DNA of 64,000 nucleotides from Streptomyces sp. NBC_00557 (GTDB lineage: Bacteria > Actinomycetota > Actinomycetes > Streptomycetales > Streptomycetaceae), in contig NZ_CP107796.1 in assembly GCF_036345995.1 (NCBI RefSeq), positions 8,370,001-8,434,000 on the forward strand, read 5' to 3'. Below the pieces are notes generated by a model. It had not been told where the DNA came from and searched no databases. It saw only the letters and a list, made by a program, of their open reading frames with translations. The position numbers and the translations under genes are program-made. This document shows positions 18,812 through 27,220 of the stretch, piece after piece; within the stretch, counting starts at the first letter, position 1, and each line of letters begins with the position of its first letter.

Positions 18812-21800
18812 GCGGGGACCTCCATCGTGACGGCTCGGGCCAGCCGCTCCAGTGCGGCCAGGTAGCGGTCGACCGTGGCGGGCCGGAACAGCCGGCCGTC
18901 GTACTCGAATGCGACCCGGAACTCGTCGGCGGTGTCGTAGACGTACAGCGTCAGGTCGAACTTGGCGGTGTCCAGGGGGACGTCGACCAGCCGCGACTGG
19001 TCGAGGAACAGTCCGTCGGCCTTGCCGTCGCTGCTGTCGCCGGGCGGTGGGCCGGCCGGCGCGGGGCCGAAGACGTCGGCGAAGTTCTGGTAGGCGAACA
19101 TGACGTTGGCCAGCGGCTGGGTGCCCGCCGTGCGCCGGGGGTTGAGGTCCTTGACGACCACGTCGATGGGGCAGTCCTGCTGTTCCAGCGCGGCGGTGAG
19201 GGCCGCGGACGCCTGGTCGGCGAATGCGTCGAAGTCCATGTCAGGACGCGGGAAGAGACGGATGGGCAGCACGTTGACGAAGAAGCCGACGAGGTGTTCC
19301 AGGTCGGGGTGAATCCGGGCGGCGCTGCCCATGCCGATGCAGATGTCCTGCAGCGACGTCAGCCGGTGCAGCAGCCAGCCGAACAGGGCGAGGAAAACGG
19401 CGGCGGGGGTGCGCTCGGAGCGGGCGGCGAGTGCGCGCAGCCGGGCGGACAGCTCCTTGTCCAGGACGCCGGCGCGGGTGCCGCCCCGGAAGGCCTCGTC
19501 GGTGTCCAGGTGGCCGTCGGCCGGCAGGGGCAGGTGTGGGGCGACCCCGCCGAGCCGCGCGCGCCAGGCCGGGGCCCGGGCGGCGATGTCGCGGGACCGG
19601 TCCCACACGGCGAAGTCGCGGTAGCGCACCGGGAGTTCGGGCAGCTCGGCGGGCTGTCCGCGGCGGGCCGCCCGATAGGCCTCGTTCAGCTCGCGGGAGA
19701 GCACGACGATGGACCAGCCGTCGCAGACGATGTGGTGCGCGGTGAGCACGAGCCAGCACCGCCGCGGTGCCAGCCGGACGACGACGACGCGGGCGAGGGG
19801 CGCCGCGGCGAGGTCGAACGGCGTGGCCGCCTCCGCTCTGACGATCTCCTCGGCGGCCTGGACGGGATCGGGGGCGTCGCTGACGTCGACGGTGCGCAGC
19901 GGAAGGGCGATGCGGTCGTGCACGATCTGGCGGGGCTCGCCGTCGCGCACGGTGAAGCAGGTACGCAGGCTGTCGTGCCGGCCGGCGACCATGGCGAGCG
20001 CCTCCTGAAGCGCCGCACGGTCCAGGTCGCCCTGGTCCATCACTACGGGCACGTTGTACGCGAGGGAGCCGCCGAGCTGGTGGAGGGTCCACAGACGCTG
20101 CTGTGCGTACGACAGCGGGTAGTCCTCGGCATCCTGGGCGCGCGGCAGATGGGCCCCGGGTCCGGTGCCGACGCTGGGTGCGAGGTCCGCGAGGGCGCGG
20201 GCCAGGGCACGGGGCGTGGGGTGGTCGTGGACGGTGCGCAGGGGCACGGTGACGCCCCAGCGGGCGGCGATGCGGTTGGTCAGCCGCATGGCCTTCAGGC
20301 TGTGCCCGCCCACGGCGAAGAAGTCCTCATCGGGGTCGAGGCCGGGGCGGCCGAGGACGGCGCCGAAAAGGGCGGCCAGCTCGGCCTCGTCCACGGCGCC
20401 CGGGGCGGTGCGAGCGTCGGGGTCGCAGGGCGGGGCTTCTGCGGCGCCGGCCGCCGCGCGGGCCTGCTCGGCGAGGGCGGCGCGGTCGACCTTGCCGTTG
20501 GGGGTGTGCGGCAGCGCGGTGCGGCGCAGGAAACGGGACGGCACCATCCACGGCGGCAGGTGGGAGCGGGCGTGGCGGCGCAGGGCCTCCTCGTCCACGC
20601 CGCCGGCGGCCGTGTAGAAGGCGACGAGGTCGCGGTCGCCGAATCCGTCGGGCACCGCTACGACGGCGGCCTCGGTGACGCCCGGGCAGGAGACCAGCAC
20701 GTTGCCGATCTCCCCCGGCTCCACGCGGTGACCGCGCACCTTCACCTGGTCGTCGACGCGGCCCAGGAACTCCAGCTGCCCGGTCTCCGACAGGCGGCCC
20801 AGATCGCCGGTGCGGTACAGCCGGGGGCCGGCCGGGCCGTCGGTGACGAACCGGGCCCCGCCCTCCTGCTCGGGGTGGAGGTAGCCACGGGCCAGGCCGG
20901 TGCCGCCGATGCAGATCTCGCCGGACCGGCCCGGCGGCAGGACGCGCAGCTGGTCGTCCCTGACGTCGACGGCGACGCCCGGCAGCGGAGTCCCGAGGCC
21001 GAGCGTGGTGCCGTCCAAGGGGGTGTCGCGGTCGACGCGCAGGCAGGTGGCGTCGACGGTGGTCTCGGTGGGCCCGTACATGCTCCACACGGTCAGCGAA
21101 CCGCCGGCGGGCCCGTCCAGCAGCCGCCGTACCACGGCGCTGGGCACGGCCTGGCCGCCGGTGACGATGTGCCGCAGGGCCGAGGGGGCGCCACGGCCGA
21201 GGCCGGCGTCGACGAGAGCCGCCAGAAAGGGGGCGACGACGTTGATCAGACCCACGCGGTGGCGGCGGACGAGCTCCAGGAAGCGGTGCGGATCGCGCCG
21301 GTCGTGCTCGTCGAGGACGACCAGCGTTCCGCCGTTGACGAGGCAGGACAGGGTCTGCTGCAGGGCGGCGTCGAAGACGAAGGGCGCCGACAGGGCCTCG
21401 ACGGTGCGCCCGCCCAGGGGCGCGTACAACAGGGGCTGCAGGCCGGTGACGAGCCCGGCCAGGCTGCCGTGCTCGATCAGGACGCCCTTGGGGGTGCCGG
21501 TGGAGCCGGACGTGTACAGCAGCGCGGCGAGGTCGCCGGGCCCGGGGTCGGGCTCGACGCCGGGGCCCGGGAGGTCGGGCTGGTCCGGGGCGAGCACGGT
21601 CGGCTCGCCCGCCCCGCCGTCGCCGAGCCCGGGGACCGCGCGGCGCCCTGCCTCGTCGGCGACGACGAGACGGCAGCCGCTGTCGGCGAGCAGGAGCCGG
21701 AGGCGTTCGGGCGGGTACTCAGTGGTCAGCGGCAGGAAAGCGGCCCCGGCCGACAGCACGCCGAGCAGGCTGGAGACCGTCCACTCCGAGCGTGCGGTGA

Positions 21801-22041
21801 GCACCGCGACGGGCTCCTCGGGGCGTGCGCCCGCGCGGCGCAGCGCGCGGGCGAGCCGGTCGGCGCGGGCGTGCAGTTCGGCGTGCGTGACGCGGTGGGT
21901 GCGTCCGTCGCGCTCACAGAGCACGGCCGGTGCGTCGGGCGTGCGGCGGGCCTGCGCGCGGGCGAGCGCGAGGCACGTGCGCGCTACGGCATCGGACGGG
22001 ACGGGGTCGGTGGCGGGTGCGGTGCCGGCGGAGGTGTTCAT
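18808..22041 (-). CDS. NRPS module: adenylation, carrier, condensation
   Basis: 1,077 residues. The adenylation domain (about 25-525) shows A3 LLYTSGSTGTPKGV and A5 SMYGPTETT. The carrier domain shows DFFAVGGHSLKAM (Ser near 581). The C-terminal condensation domain (about 640-1075) shows HHIVCDGWS, a complete HHxxxDG. Because the condensation domain is last, it should join this module's amino acid to the one loaded on the following A(MT)A-T-TE protein. Together they give a two-residue assembly line. The start overlaps the carbamoyltransferase stop (ATGA). By eye the specificity residues match no code I know. Confidence 0.92.
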   Translation of the reverse strand: MNTSAGTAPATDPVPSDAVARTCLALARAQARRTPDAPAVLCERDGRTHRVTHAELHARADRLARALRRAGARPEEPVAVLTARSEWTVSSLLGVLSAGAAFLPLTTEYPPERLRLLLADSGCRLVVADEAGRRAVPGLGDGGAGEPTVLAPDQPDLPGPGVEPDPGPGDLAALLYTSGSTGTPKGVLIEHGSLAGLVTGLQPLLYAPLGGRTVEALSAPFVFDAALQQTLSCLVNGGTLVVLDEHDRRDPHRFLELVRRHRVGLINVVAPFLAALVDAGLGRGAPSALRHIVTGGQAVPSAVVRRLLDGPAGGSLTVWSMYGPTETTVDATCLRVDRDTPLDGTTLGLGTPLPGVAVDVRDDQLRVLPPGRSGEICIGGTGLARGYLHPEQEGGARFVTDGPAGPRLYRTGDLGRLSETGQLEFLGRVDDQVKVRGHRVEPGEIGNVLVSCPGVTEAAVVAVPDGFGDRDLVAFYTAAGGVDEEALRRHARSHLPPWMVPSRFLRRTALPHTPNGKVDRAALAEQARAAAGAAEAPPCDPDARTAPGAVDEAELAALFGAVLGRPGLDPDEDFFAVGGHSLKAMRLTNRIAARWGVTVPLRTVHDHPTPRALARALADLAPSVGTGPGAHLPRAQDAEDYPLSYAQQRLWTLHQLGGSLAYNVPVVMDQGDLDRAALQEALAMVAGRHDSLRTCFTVRDGEPRQIVHDRIALPLRTVDVSDAPDPVQAAEEIVRAEAATPFDLAAAPLARVVVVRLAPRRCWLVLTAHHIVCDGWSIVVLSRELNEAYRAARRGQPAELPELPVRYRDFAVWDRSRDIAARAPAWRARLGGVAPHLPLPADGHLDTDEAFRGGTRAGVLDKELSARLRALAARSERTPAAVFLALFGWLLHRLTSLQDICIGMGSAARIHPDLEHLVGFFVNVLPIRLFPRPDMDFDAFADQASAALTAALEQQDCPIDVVVKDLNPRRTAGTQPLANVMFAYQNFADVFGPAPAGPPPGDSSDGKADGLFLDQSRLVDVPLDTAKFDLTLYVYDTADEFRVAFEYDGRLFRPATVDRYLAALERLARAVTMEVPA

Positions 22042-23606
22042 GCGGTCTTCCGGGTGACGAACGTGTCCTTCACGACGTAGCCGTCCAGGCCGTGCTGCTC
22101 GCCGTAGGCGATGAGGTCGCTGGTGCGGTTGATGAAGCCGCGGCCGGAGAAGTTGAGGGAGGTGTTGCACAGCACGCTGTAGCCGGTCAGCTCGCCGAAC
22201 GCGGTGAGCAGCCGCGCGATCCGGGGGTTCTGCTCGGGCGTGACGGTCTGCACGCGGGCGCTGCCGTCGACGTGCGTGACCGCCTGGAGCGCATCGGTGC
22301 GCACGTCGCTGAAGTAGAGCATGTGCGGGTCGGGCACCCCGCCGGAGAACCAGCGGTGGGCCTCGCTCTCCAGGCAGATCGGCGCGATGGGACGGTAGCT
22401 CTCACGCTGCTTGACGGCGTTGAGCCTCGTGTGGGTCCCCTTGCTGAAGGGCGCGGCGAGGATGGACCGGTTGCCCAGGGCGCGCGGGCCCATCTCGTAG
22501 CGGCCCTGGGCCCAGCCGATGATGTTGCCCTGCTCCAGGAACCGGGCGACCTCGGCGTAGTCGAGGGGACGGAGGTCGTAGCGAGCCGGGTCGAAGGCGG
22601 CGTCCTCGACGAACTCCTCTCCCGCGTACACGTCCCAGCTGACGCGGGCGGACCCGGTGTAGTGCAGCTGGGCGTCGATGGCGGTGCCGAGGGCGGAGCC
22701 ACTGTCGTTGGGGCACGGCGGCACGAAGACATGGGAGAACAGCCCGCAGTCGGCCCAGCGCCGGTTCCATTCGCAGTTCAGTCCGCACCCGCCGGAAATG
22801 AGCAGCGGCAGCCCCTCGGTCAAATGCTCGGCGGCGTAGTCGTGGAAGCGGGCGAAGATGGCATCGGACAGCTTCGCCGCAAGGTTCTTGTACTCCTGCG
22901 TCTGCACGCCGATGTTGTGGTACGGGGACCAGGCCACCTCGCTCTTGGGCAGGTTGAGCAGGATGCCCTCCTGGTCCAGGAGGTACTCGATGAGTTTCTT
23001 CTCCTCCGGCAGCACGGCGCCGCGTTCGGCGAACCCGGTCAGCGCCATCTGCTTGCCGGCGTCCTGGAAGCGGAAGTGCCCGGGCAGGTCGGGGAACTTG
23101 GGGTCGGCGAGTGCGAAGAGGTAGGCGTACTTGTTGCCCGGATCCGTCAGGACGTGCTTGAGGTGGGTGACGTGCCCGGACTCGTCGATGCGGTAGAAGG
23201 AGCCGATGTTGCCCTCCCACACCAGGCAGTAGCAGGGCCCGCCGTCCTGCCAGGGATCCAGGCCGTAGGCGGTCATGATGTGGGAGCGCTCGTGCGTGGA
23301 GGAGAAGATACGTGTCGGCCGCCCGAGGAAGGTGCCGGGCTCGTCGGACACCGAGCCGGGCCCGACACCGAAGTAGCCCGTGCGCGAGGGCGGTTCGACG
23401 GAGTGCCAGCCCTTGACCCAGCCGCCGACGGCCACCGCGTCCGGGTGGCGGTCCAGCCGCTCGGCGGCGCGCAGCAGCAGGTCGGCGGTGAGCCGGTCGT
23501 AGCGGGGATAGGAGTCCTTCTCGGCCTCCAGCGAGAACAGCAGCTCGCCGTCCTCCAGCGCGACGACCGCGCCGTCATGACCTTCCTTGAACGACAGGAT
23601 CAACAT
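22038..23606 (-). CDS. carbamoyltransferase (NodU/CmcH/TobZ family)
   Basis: 522 residues. The N-terminal Kae1/ASKHA domain begins LILSFKEGHDGAV and contains the metal-ligand region STHERSHIM. The C-terminal YrdC-like half contains GRYEMGPRALGNRSILA and later SVLCNTSLNFSGRGF. These enzymes make carbamoyl-adenylate from carbamoyl phosphate and ATP and transfer the carbamoyl group, normally to a hydroxyl of a natural product. Here it predicts a carbamate on the peptide or a precursor. The ATG at 23606 follows GAAGGAG. Confidence 0.92.
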   Translation of the reverse strand: MLILSFKEGHDGAVVALEDGELLFSLEAEKDSYPRYDRLTADLLLRAAERLDRHPDAVAVGGWVKGWHSVEPPSRTGYFGVGPGSVSDEPGTFLGRPTRIFSSTHERSHIMTAYGLDPWQDGGPCYCLVWEGNIGSFYRIDESGHVTHLKHVLTDPGNKYAYLFALADPKFPDLPGHFRFQDAGKQMALTGFAERGAVLPEEKKLIEYLLDQEGILLNLPKSEVAWSPYHNIGVQTQEYKNLAAKLSDAIFARFHDYAAEHLTEGLPLLISGGCGLNCEWNRRWADCGLFSHVFVPPCPNDSGSALGTAIDAQLHYTGSARVSWDVYAGEEFVEDAAFDPARYDLRPLDYAEVARFLEQGNIIGWAQGRYEMGPRALGNRSILAAPFSKGTHTRLNAVKQRESYRPIAPICLESEAHRWFSGGVPDPHMLYFSDVRTDALQAVTHVDGSARVQTVTPEQNPRIARLLTAFGELTGYSVLCNTSLNFSGRGFINRTSDLIAYGEQHGLDGYVVKDTFVTRKTA

Positions 23607-23688
23607 GGTGCGTTCAACTCCTTCAGGGCGTGCCGGGAGGGGATCGGTGGCAGGGCGGGGGGAGGGGTGTGGTGGCGGACCGGGGCGG

Positions 23689-24939
23689 TCAGGACGTGAT
23701 CCGCAGGGCGGGGCCGCGCCCGGTCAGGTCGGGCAGCCGGTCGCCCTGCCGCTCGGCGGACGCGAACGCACGGTGCGTCTCGCCGTCGCAGTGCAGCCGC
23801 ACCCAGTCCACGTCCTGCAGCGGGCCGATGCGGAACCGGGGCTCGTCGGGACGGCCGAGGTCGCGCGGTTCGACGGGGTCGAGCCGGGTGGCCTCGCCGT
23901 CGACGTACAGGTGCGGCGGAGCGCTGTCCGCTGCCGGGCCGGGGCCGCGGGCCGGCAGCGGTGCGGGCCGCACCTGCAGTTCGTGCGCGTCGCCGACGGC
24001 CAGCAGGCGCTGCGACGCCCAGGCCCGGCGGCCGAGCACCACCAGGACGCGGTAGCCGCGCACGTCGCACAGCTCGCCGGAGCCGAAGCCGCCGACCTGC
24101 GCGGTGCCGGACCCGCAGTCGAGGGCTTCCAGGATGCGCAGCGCCCCGGCGGTGAAGCGCCAGCGGCCGACGGCGCCCGGGCACGGGTCGCCGGTCCAGG
24201 CGGGCCGTCCGGCCGGGCCCGCGGCGTCGGCCCACAGATCGACCTCCGCGACGGAGCCGCGGAATCCGCGGCGCAGGTCGAACTCGCCCAGTCGGCCGGC
24301 GCCGCCCTGGTACTGGCCGACGACGAGCGTGCCACCGGTCGGCAGGCGCACGCCCGCGGCGACATTGCGGCGGGCGACCGGTTCGGTGAGCGCGGGCAGC
24401 GGCGACCCGGCCGCCTCGGCGGTCACGCGCGCCGGGCCGTCGTCCTGGTAGAGCCGGGCCTCGCCGGTGGCGGAGTCCCAGCTGACGGCGATCCGCTGCC
24501 ATTGCGCGTAGTCGAGGAACCGGCCGAAGGACACCTGATGGTCCGCCAGGTCCAGGGTCAGCCCGCCGTCACGCTGCTCGCGCAGCGCCAGCACGGTGCC
24601 CCGGCCGGGTGCCGCGTAGCTGAACAGCGTGGTCTCGGCGTCGCCGCGCAGCGGGCACACGTCCAGCACGAGTGTGAAGGCGCGGGAGGGGAAGGCGGTG
24701 AGATGCTCCGCCATCACCCACTGCCGCGGCTTGCTGGTGCGGAACGGGAGCGCGCCGACCGGGTCCAGCAGCAGCCCGTACCGACCGCGCGCCGACCGGT
24801 GCTCGACGACGGGGACCACCGCGGTGTGCGGGCGCAGCCGTACGGCGGCGGACAGGCCGGCGCCGTCACCGAGCGCGAGGTCGGCCAGTTCGGTCACGTC
24901 CGCTGATGCCCAGGTGAGCGCGCCTGGTGCCGGGCTCAC
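23689..24939 (-). CDS. LamG/concanavalin-like protein of unknown role
   Basis: 416 residues with no signal peptide. The central part has the beta-sandwich pattern of LamG/pentraxin-like domains (FTLVLDVCPLRGDAETTLFS, WQRIAVSWDSATGEARLYQD, FRGSVAEVDLWAD). The C-terminal part is Gly/Pro-rich with a second set of strands. No enzymatic motif is visible. The GTG start overlaps the stop of the YqcI/YcgG gene (GTGA), so the two are translationally coupled. Such lectin-like domains are unusual in NRPS clusters. The product should be cytosolic. Confidence 0.75.
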   Translation of the reverse strand: MSPAPGALTWASADVTELADLALGDGAGLSAAVRLRPHTAVVPVVEHRSARGRYGLLLDPVGALPFRTSKPRQWVMAEHLTAFPSRAFTLVLDVCPLRGDAETTLFSYAAPGRGTVLALREQRDGGLTLDLADHQVSFGRFLDYAQWQRIAVSWDSATGEARLYQDDGPARVTAEAAGSPLPALTEPVARRNVAAGVRLPTGGTLVVGQYQGGAGRLGEFDLRRGFRGSVAEVDLWADAAGPAGRPAWTGDPCPGAVGRWRFTAGALRILEALDCGSGTAQVGGFGSGELCDVRGYRVLVVLGRRAWASQRLLAVGDAHELQVRPAPLPARGPGPAADSAPPHLYVDGEATRLDPVEPRDLGRPDEPRFRIGPLQDVDWVRLHCDGETHRAFASAERQGDRLPDLTGRGPALRITS

Positions 24940-25643
24940 GGGAACACCGCCGGGGTCTCCCACCAGCGCACCTCGGGGTCGCCCGCCCCTAGCGGCCTGA
25001 CGATGCGCCACGCTTCGTAGGGGTTGGAGCTGATGTGCGGGTCGTAGCCGCGGTCGTGGCCGGCGTAGGCGTCGCGGATGCGTTGGCGCACGGCGGGCGG
25101 CAGTACGGTCTCGCCGGGGCGCAGCACCCGGCCGAAGGAGTGCCGGGGCTGGAGCAGGATGTAGGTGGACTGCGAGCCGAAGGCGTAGCGGGAGTGGGCC
25201 GGCGGATAGCACGGCGCGAAGGTGTTGACGAAGATCGGCTCGGCGCCGAAGGAGAAGCACCAGGAGACGGTCTCGATCTCGGCGTCGAGCGGGTGCTCGC
25301 CCGCCGGGTCGTGGTCGCTGAGGTGGCGCAGCACCGCGTGGGTGCTGCGGGCCAGCGACGGCACGTCGGCGCCGAACCGGCGGTCGGCCAGCTCGATGAC
25401 GAAGCCGTCGAGCCGGTCGGTCCGGGCCCGGTCGAGGAAGTCGCACAGCACGGGCAGGGTCGCCGCCAGGTTCTCCTCCGCCGTCAGCGCGGGGTCGTAG
25501 GCGGGCCCTCCCCACAGCCGGGACGACGGGGCGTAGATGCAGTGGGTGCCGTTGCGGATGGGCGCGAAGCGCTCCAGGCAGGGAGCACGGTCGGGGGGTG
25601 GCTGGCTCGTGGCGGCGCCCGTAGGACGCGTCATCGAGGTCAT
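24936..25643 (-). CDS. YqcI/YcgG family protein, possible haem-dependent N-hydroxylase
   Basis: 235 residues. It shows the family pattern CIYAPSSRLWGGPAYDP near the N-terminus. In the core it shows VSWCFSFGAEPIFVNTFAPC, PPAHSRYAFGSQSTYILLQP and DPHISSNPYEAWRIV. Several family members (DcsA in D-cycloserine, GntA in guanitoxin, AglA in argolaphos) are haem enzymes that N-hydroxylate arginine-type guanidines. That suggests a hydroxyguanidine building block here, by inference. The ATG at 25643 follows GAGGAACGACCG. It lies between the deaminase and the LamG-like gene. Confidence 0.8.
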   Translation of the reverse strand: MTSMTRPTGAATSQPPPDRAPCLERFAPIRNGTHCIYAPSSRLWGGPAYDPALTAEENLAATLPVLCDFLDRARTDRLDGFVIELADRRFGADVPSLARSTHAVLRHLSDHDPAGEHPLDAEIETVSWCFSFGAEPIFVNTFAPCYPPAHSRYAFGSQSTYILLQPRHSFGRVLRPGETVLPPAVRQRIRDAYAGHDRGYDPHISSNPYEAWRIVRPLGAGDPEVRWWETPAVFP

Positions 25644-25675
25644 CGGTCGTTCCTCGGTTCGGTGGGACGGGGCGG

Positions 25676-26281
25676 TCAGGCTCGCGCGATCCGCTCGTTC
25701 AGCCGCGTCTCGGTCGCGGCGAAGACGTCCGCAGCGATGCGGCGCAGGACAGGAGCGCAGGCGGAAGGGGCGAAGGTCTGCCCAGGGGTGCGGGCGGCGG
25801 CGAGCCGCCGCCAGTACGGCGGCAGGCCGTCCATGCGGGTGAGCATGCCGCCGTCCGGGTCGGGTGCGAGGTAACGAACCGTACGGACACCGGAGTTGAG
25901 AAGCCGGACGGTGCACATCGGGCAGCACTCCAGCGAGGTGTACATGAGGGTGCCGCGCCCCGCCTCCGGCTCGGGGAACCGGTCCTCGAACGCGTCCAGC
26001 GCCTCTGCCTCCGCGTGGGCCGCAGTGTTCCTGCGCGGCCGCAGCAGCCGGTTGCGGCCCTCGGCGACGATGCGGCCGTTGCGGACGAGGACGGCGCCGA
26101 CGCCGTAGTTGCCCTCGTTCACCGACACCAGCCCCAGGACGCATGCCAGCCAGGCGTACGGGTCCTCGGGGCCGGACAGGCCCTCGGCGCCGGTGAGCCG
26201 CTCGGCCAGGGCCGCCACCTGGTCGTCCGCCGGCCGCAGGTCATCGAGCAGCGTGCGGCCGCGCTTCCATGCTTCGTCCAC
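25676..26281 (-). CDS. cytidine/deoxycytidylate-deaminase-fold protein
   Basis: 201 residues. The zinc site is complete: HAE near 89-91 (AAHAEAEALD) and CPMC near 120-123 (SLECCPMCTVRLL). The Pro usually preceding the first Cys is replaced by Cys. The N-terminal 60 residues are extra relative to small deaminases. The fold hydrolytically deaminates amidine-type C-N bonds in bases or guanidines. In this operon it may act on a small precursor rather than a nucleotide. It sits 9 bp after the oxygenase gene's partner region and 32 bp before the YqcI/YcgG start. Confidence 0.85.
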   Translation of the reverse strand: MDEAWKRGRTLLDDLRPADDQVAALAERLTGAEGLSGPEDPYAWLACVLGLVSVNEGNYGVGAVLVRNGRIVAEGRNRLLRPRRNTAAHAEAEALDAFEDRFPEPEAGRGTLMYTSLECCPMCTVRLLNSGVRTVRYLAPDPDGGMLTRMDGLPPYWRRLAAARTPGQTFAPSACAPVLRRIAADVFAATETRLNERIARA

Positions 26282-26290
26282 GGGATCTCC

Positions 26291-27220
26291 CTAGTCGTTG
26301 GCGCCCACGGCCGCGCGGCGGGCGCGGGCGGCGTTCAGGATGAAGTTGCCGCACCGCTCGCCCGGGGCGCCGTCGTCGTTCATCGGGTGCAGCGTCCGGT
26401 TGAATCCGGGATTGACGAAGGCGGCGACGGAATACCGGTCGCTGTGGCGGGGGACGGGCACCTGGTGCCGCAGCGCCCGGTAGTGTCCGCCGCTCCACCA
26501 GGCGAGCAGGTCTCCGACGAGGACGGTGACCCGGTCGCCGCCGCCGGGGACGTCGGCCCACCGGCCGGCCCACTCCGCCTGGAGGCCGCCGTCATCCTCC
26601 TGCAGCACGATGCCCAGCGCGCCGAAGTCGGTGTGCGGCGCGTGCCCGAACTCCTCGTCGGGGCCGACGTGTTCGGGGTCGACGGCCGGGTAACGGTGCA
26701 GCCGCATCGACGCGTACGGCTCGTCGAGCTGCGCGCGCAGGGCCGCGGCGTCCAGACCGAGGCCGAGGGCGAGCGGCACGCTCACCTTCCGGCACAGCTC
26801 CAGGACCTCGTCGAAGAGCCGCTCGACCACGGGCCGGAAGCCGGGAAGGTCGGGCCACTGGTTGGGGCCGTGCAGCGGGGTGCCGGCGAGCACCAGCGGG
26901 TGGTCGGGTCCCAGGTCGCGTCCCACCTGGAACGCCTCCTTGACGTCGGGCGCGCGCCCGGAGCTGGTCTCCGAGCGGTACGCGGTCCAGCCGCGGTTGT
27001 TGCGGTCGCCGGCCACAGCCCTGCGCCGGTGCTCGGGCAGCGTGAAGAACCGTCTGGCCTGGGTGAACGCCTGGGCGGTGGTGGCCGGGGCGCAGCCGGT
27101 GGCGACGAACCCGCCGACGCGGGCGCAGGCGTCGGCGACTGCCGCCACGAGCGCGGGGTCGGTGGGGTCGGTGTCCAGGGCCGCGCAGTCCACCACCGGA
27201 AGCCCCGTGGAGGCGCTCAC
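26291..27220 (-). CDS. isopenicillin-N-synthase-like Fe(II)/2-oxoglutarate oxygenase
   Basis: 309 residues. The N-terminal DIOX_N part (LPVVDCAALD, NNRGWTAYRSETSSGRAPDV) is followed by the catalytic barrel. Iron ligands are H196-x-D198 (HAPHTDFGALGI) and H252 (YRALRHQV). The oxoglutarate-binding motif is RYS near 262-264. Expected chemistry is hydroxylation, desaturation or ring closure of an amino acid or dipeptide. The GTG start overlaps the upstream radical SAM stop (GTGA), so it is coupled to it. Confidence 0.9.
   Translation of the reverse strand: MSASTGLPVVDCAALDTDPTDPALVAAVADACARVGGFVATGCAPATTAQAFTQARRFFTLPEHRRRAVAGDRNNRGWTAYRSETSSGRAPDVKEAFQVGRDLGPDHPLVLAGTPLHGPNQWPDLPGFRPVVERLFDEVLELCRKVSVPLALGLGLDAAALRAQLDEPYASMRLHRYPAVDPEHVGPDEEFGHAPHTDFGALGIVLQEDDGGLQAEWAGRWADVPGGGDRVTVLVGDLLAWWSGGHYRALRHQVPVPRHSDRYSVAAFVNPGFNRTLHPMNDDGAPGERCGNFILNAARARRAAVGAND

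Noticed and set aside
19294..22080. 928-codon rightward open frame opposite the NRPS gene
   Set aside because: The opposite strand encodes unmistakable A-T-C domains; this frame has no domain pattern.
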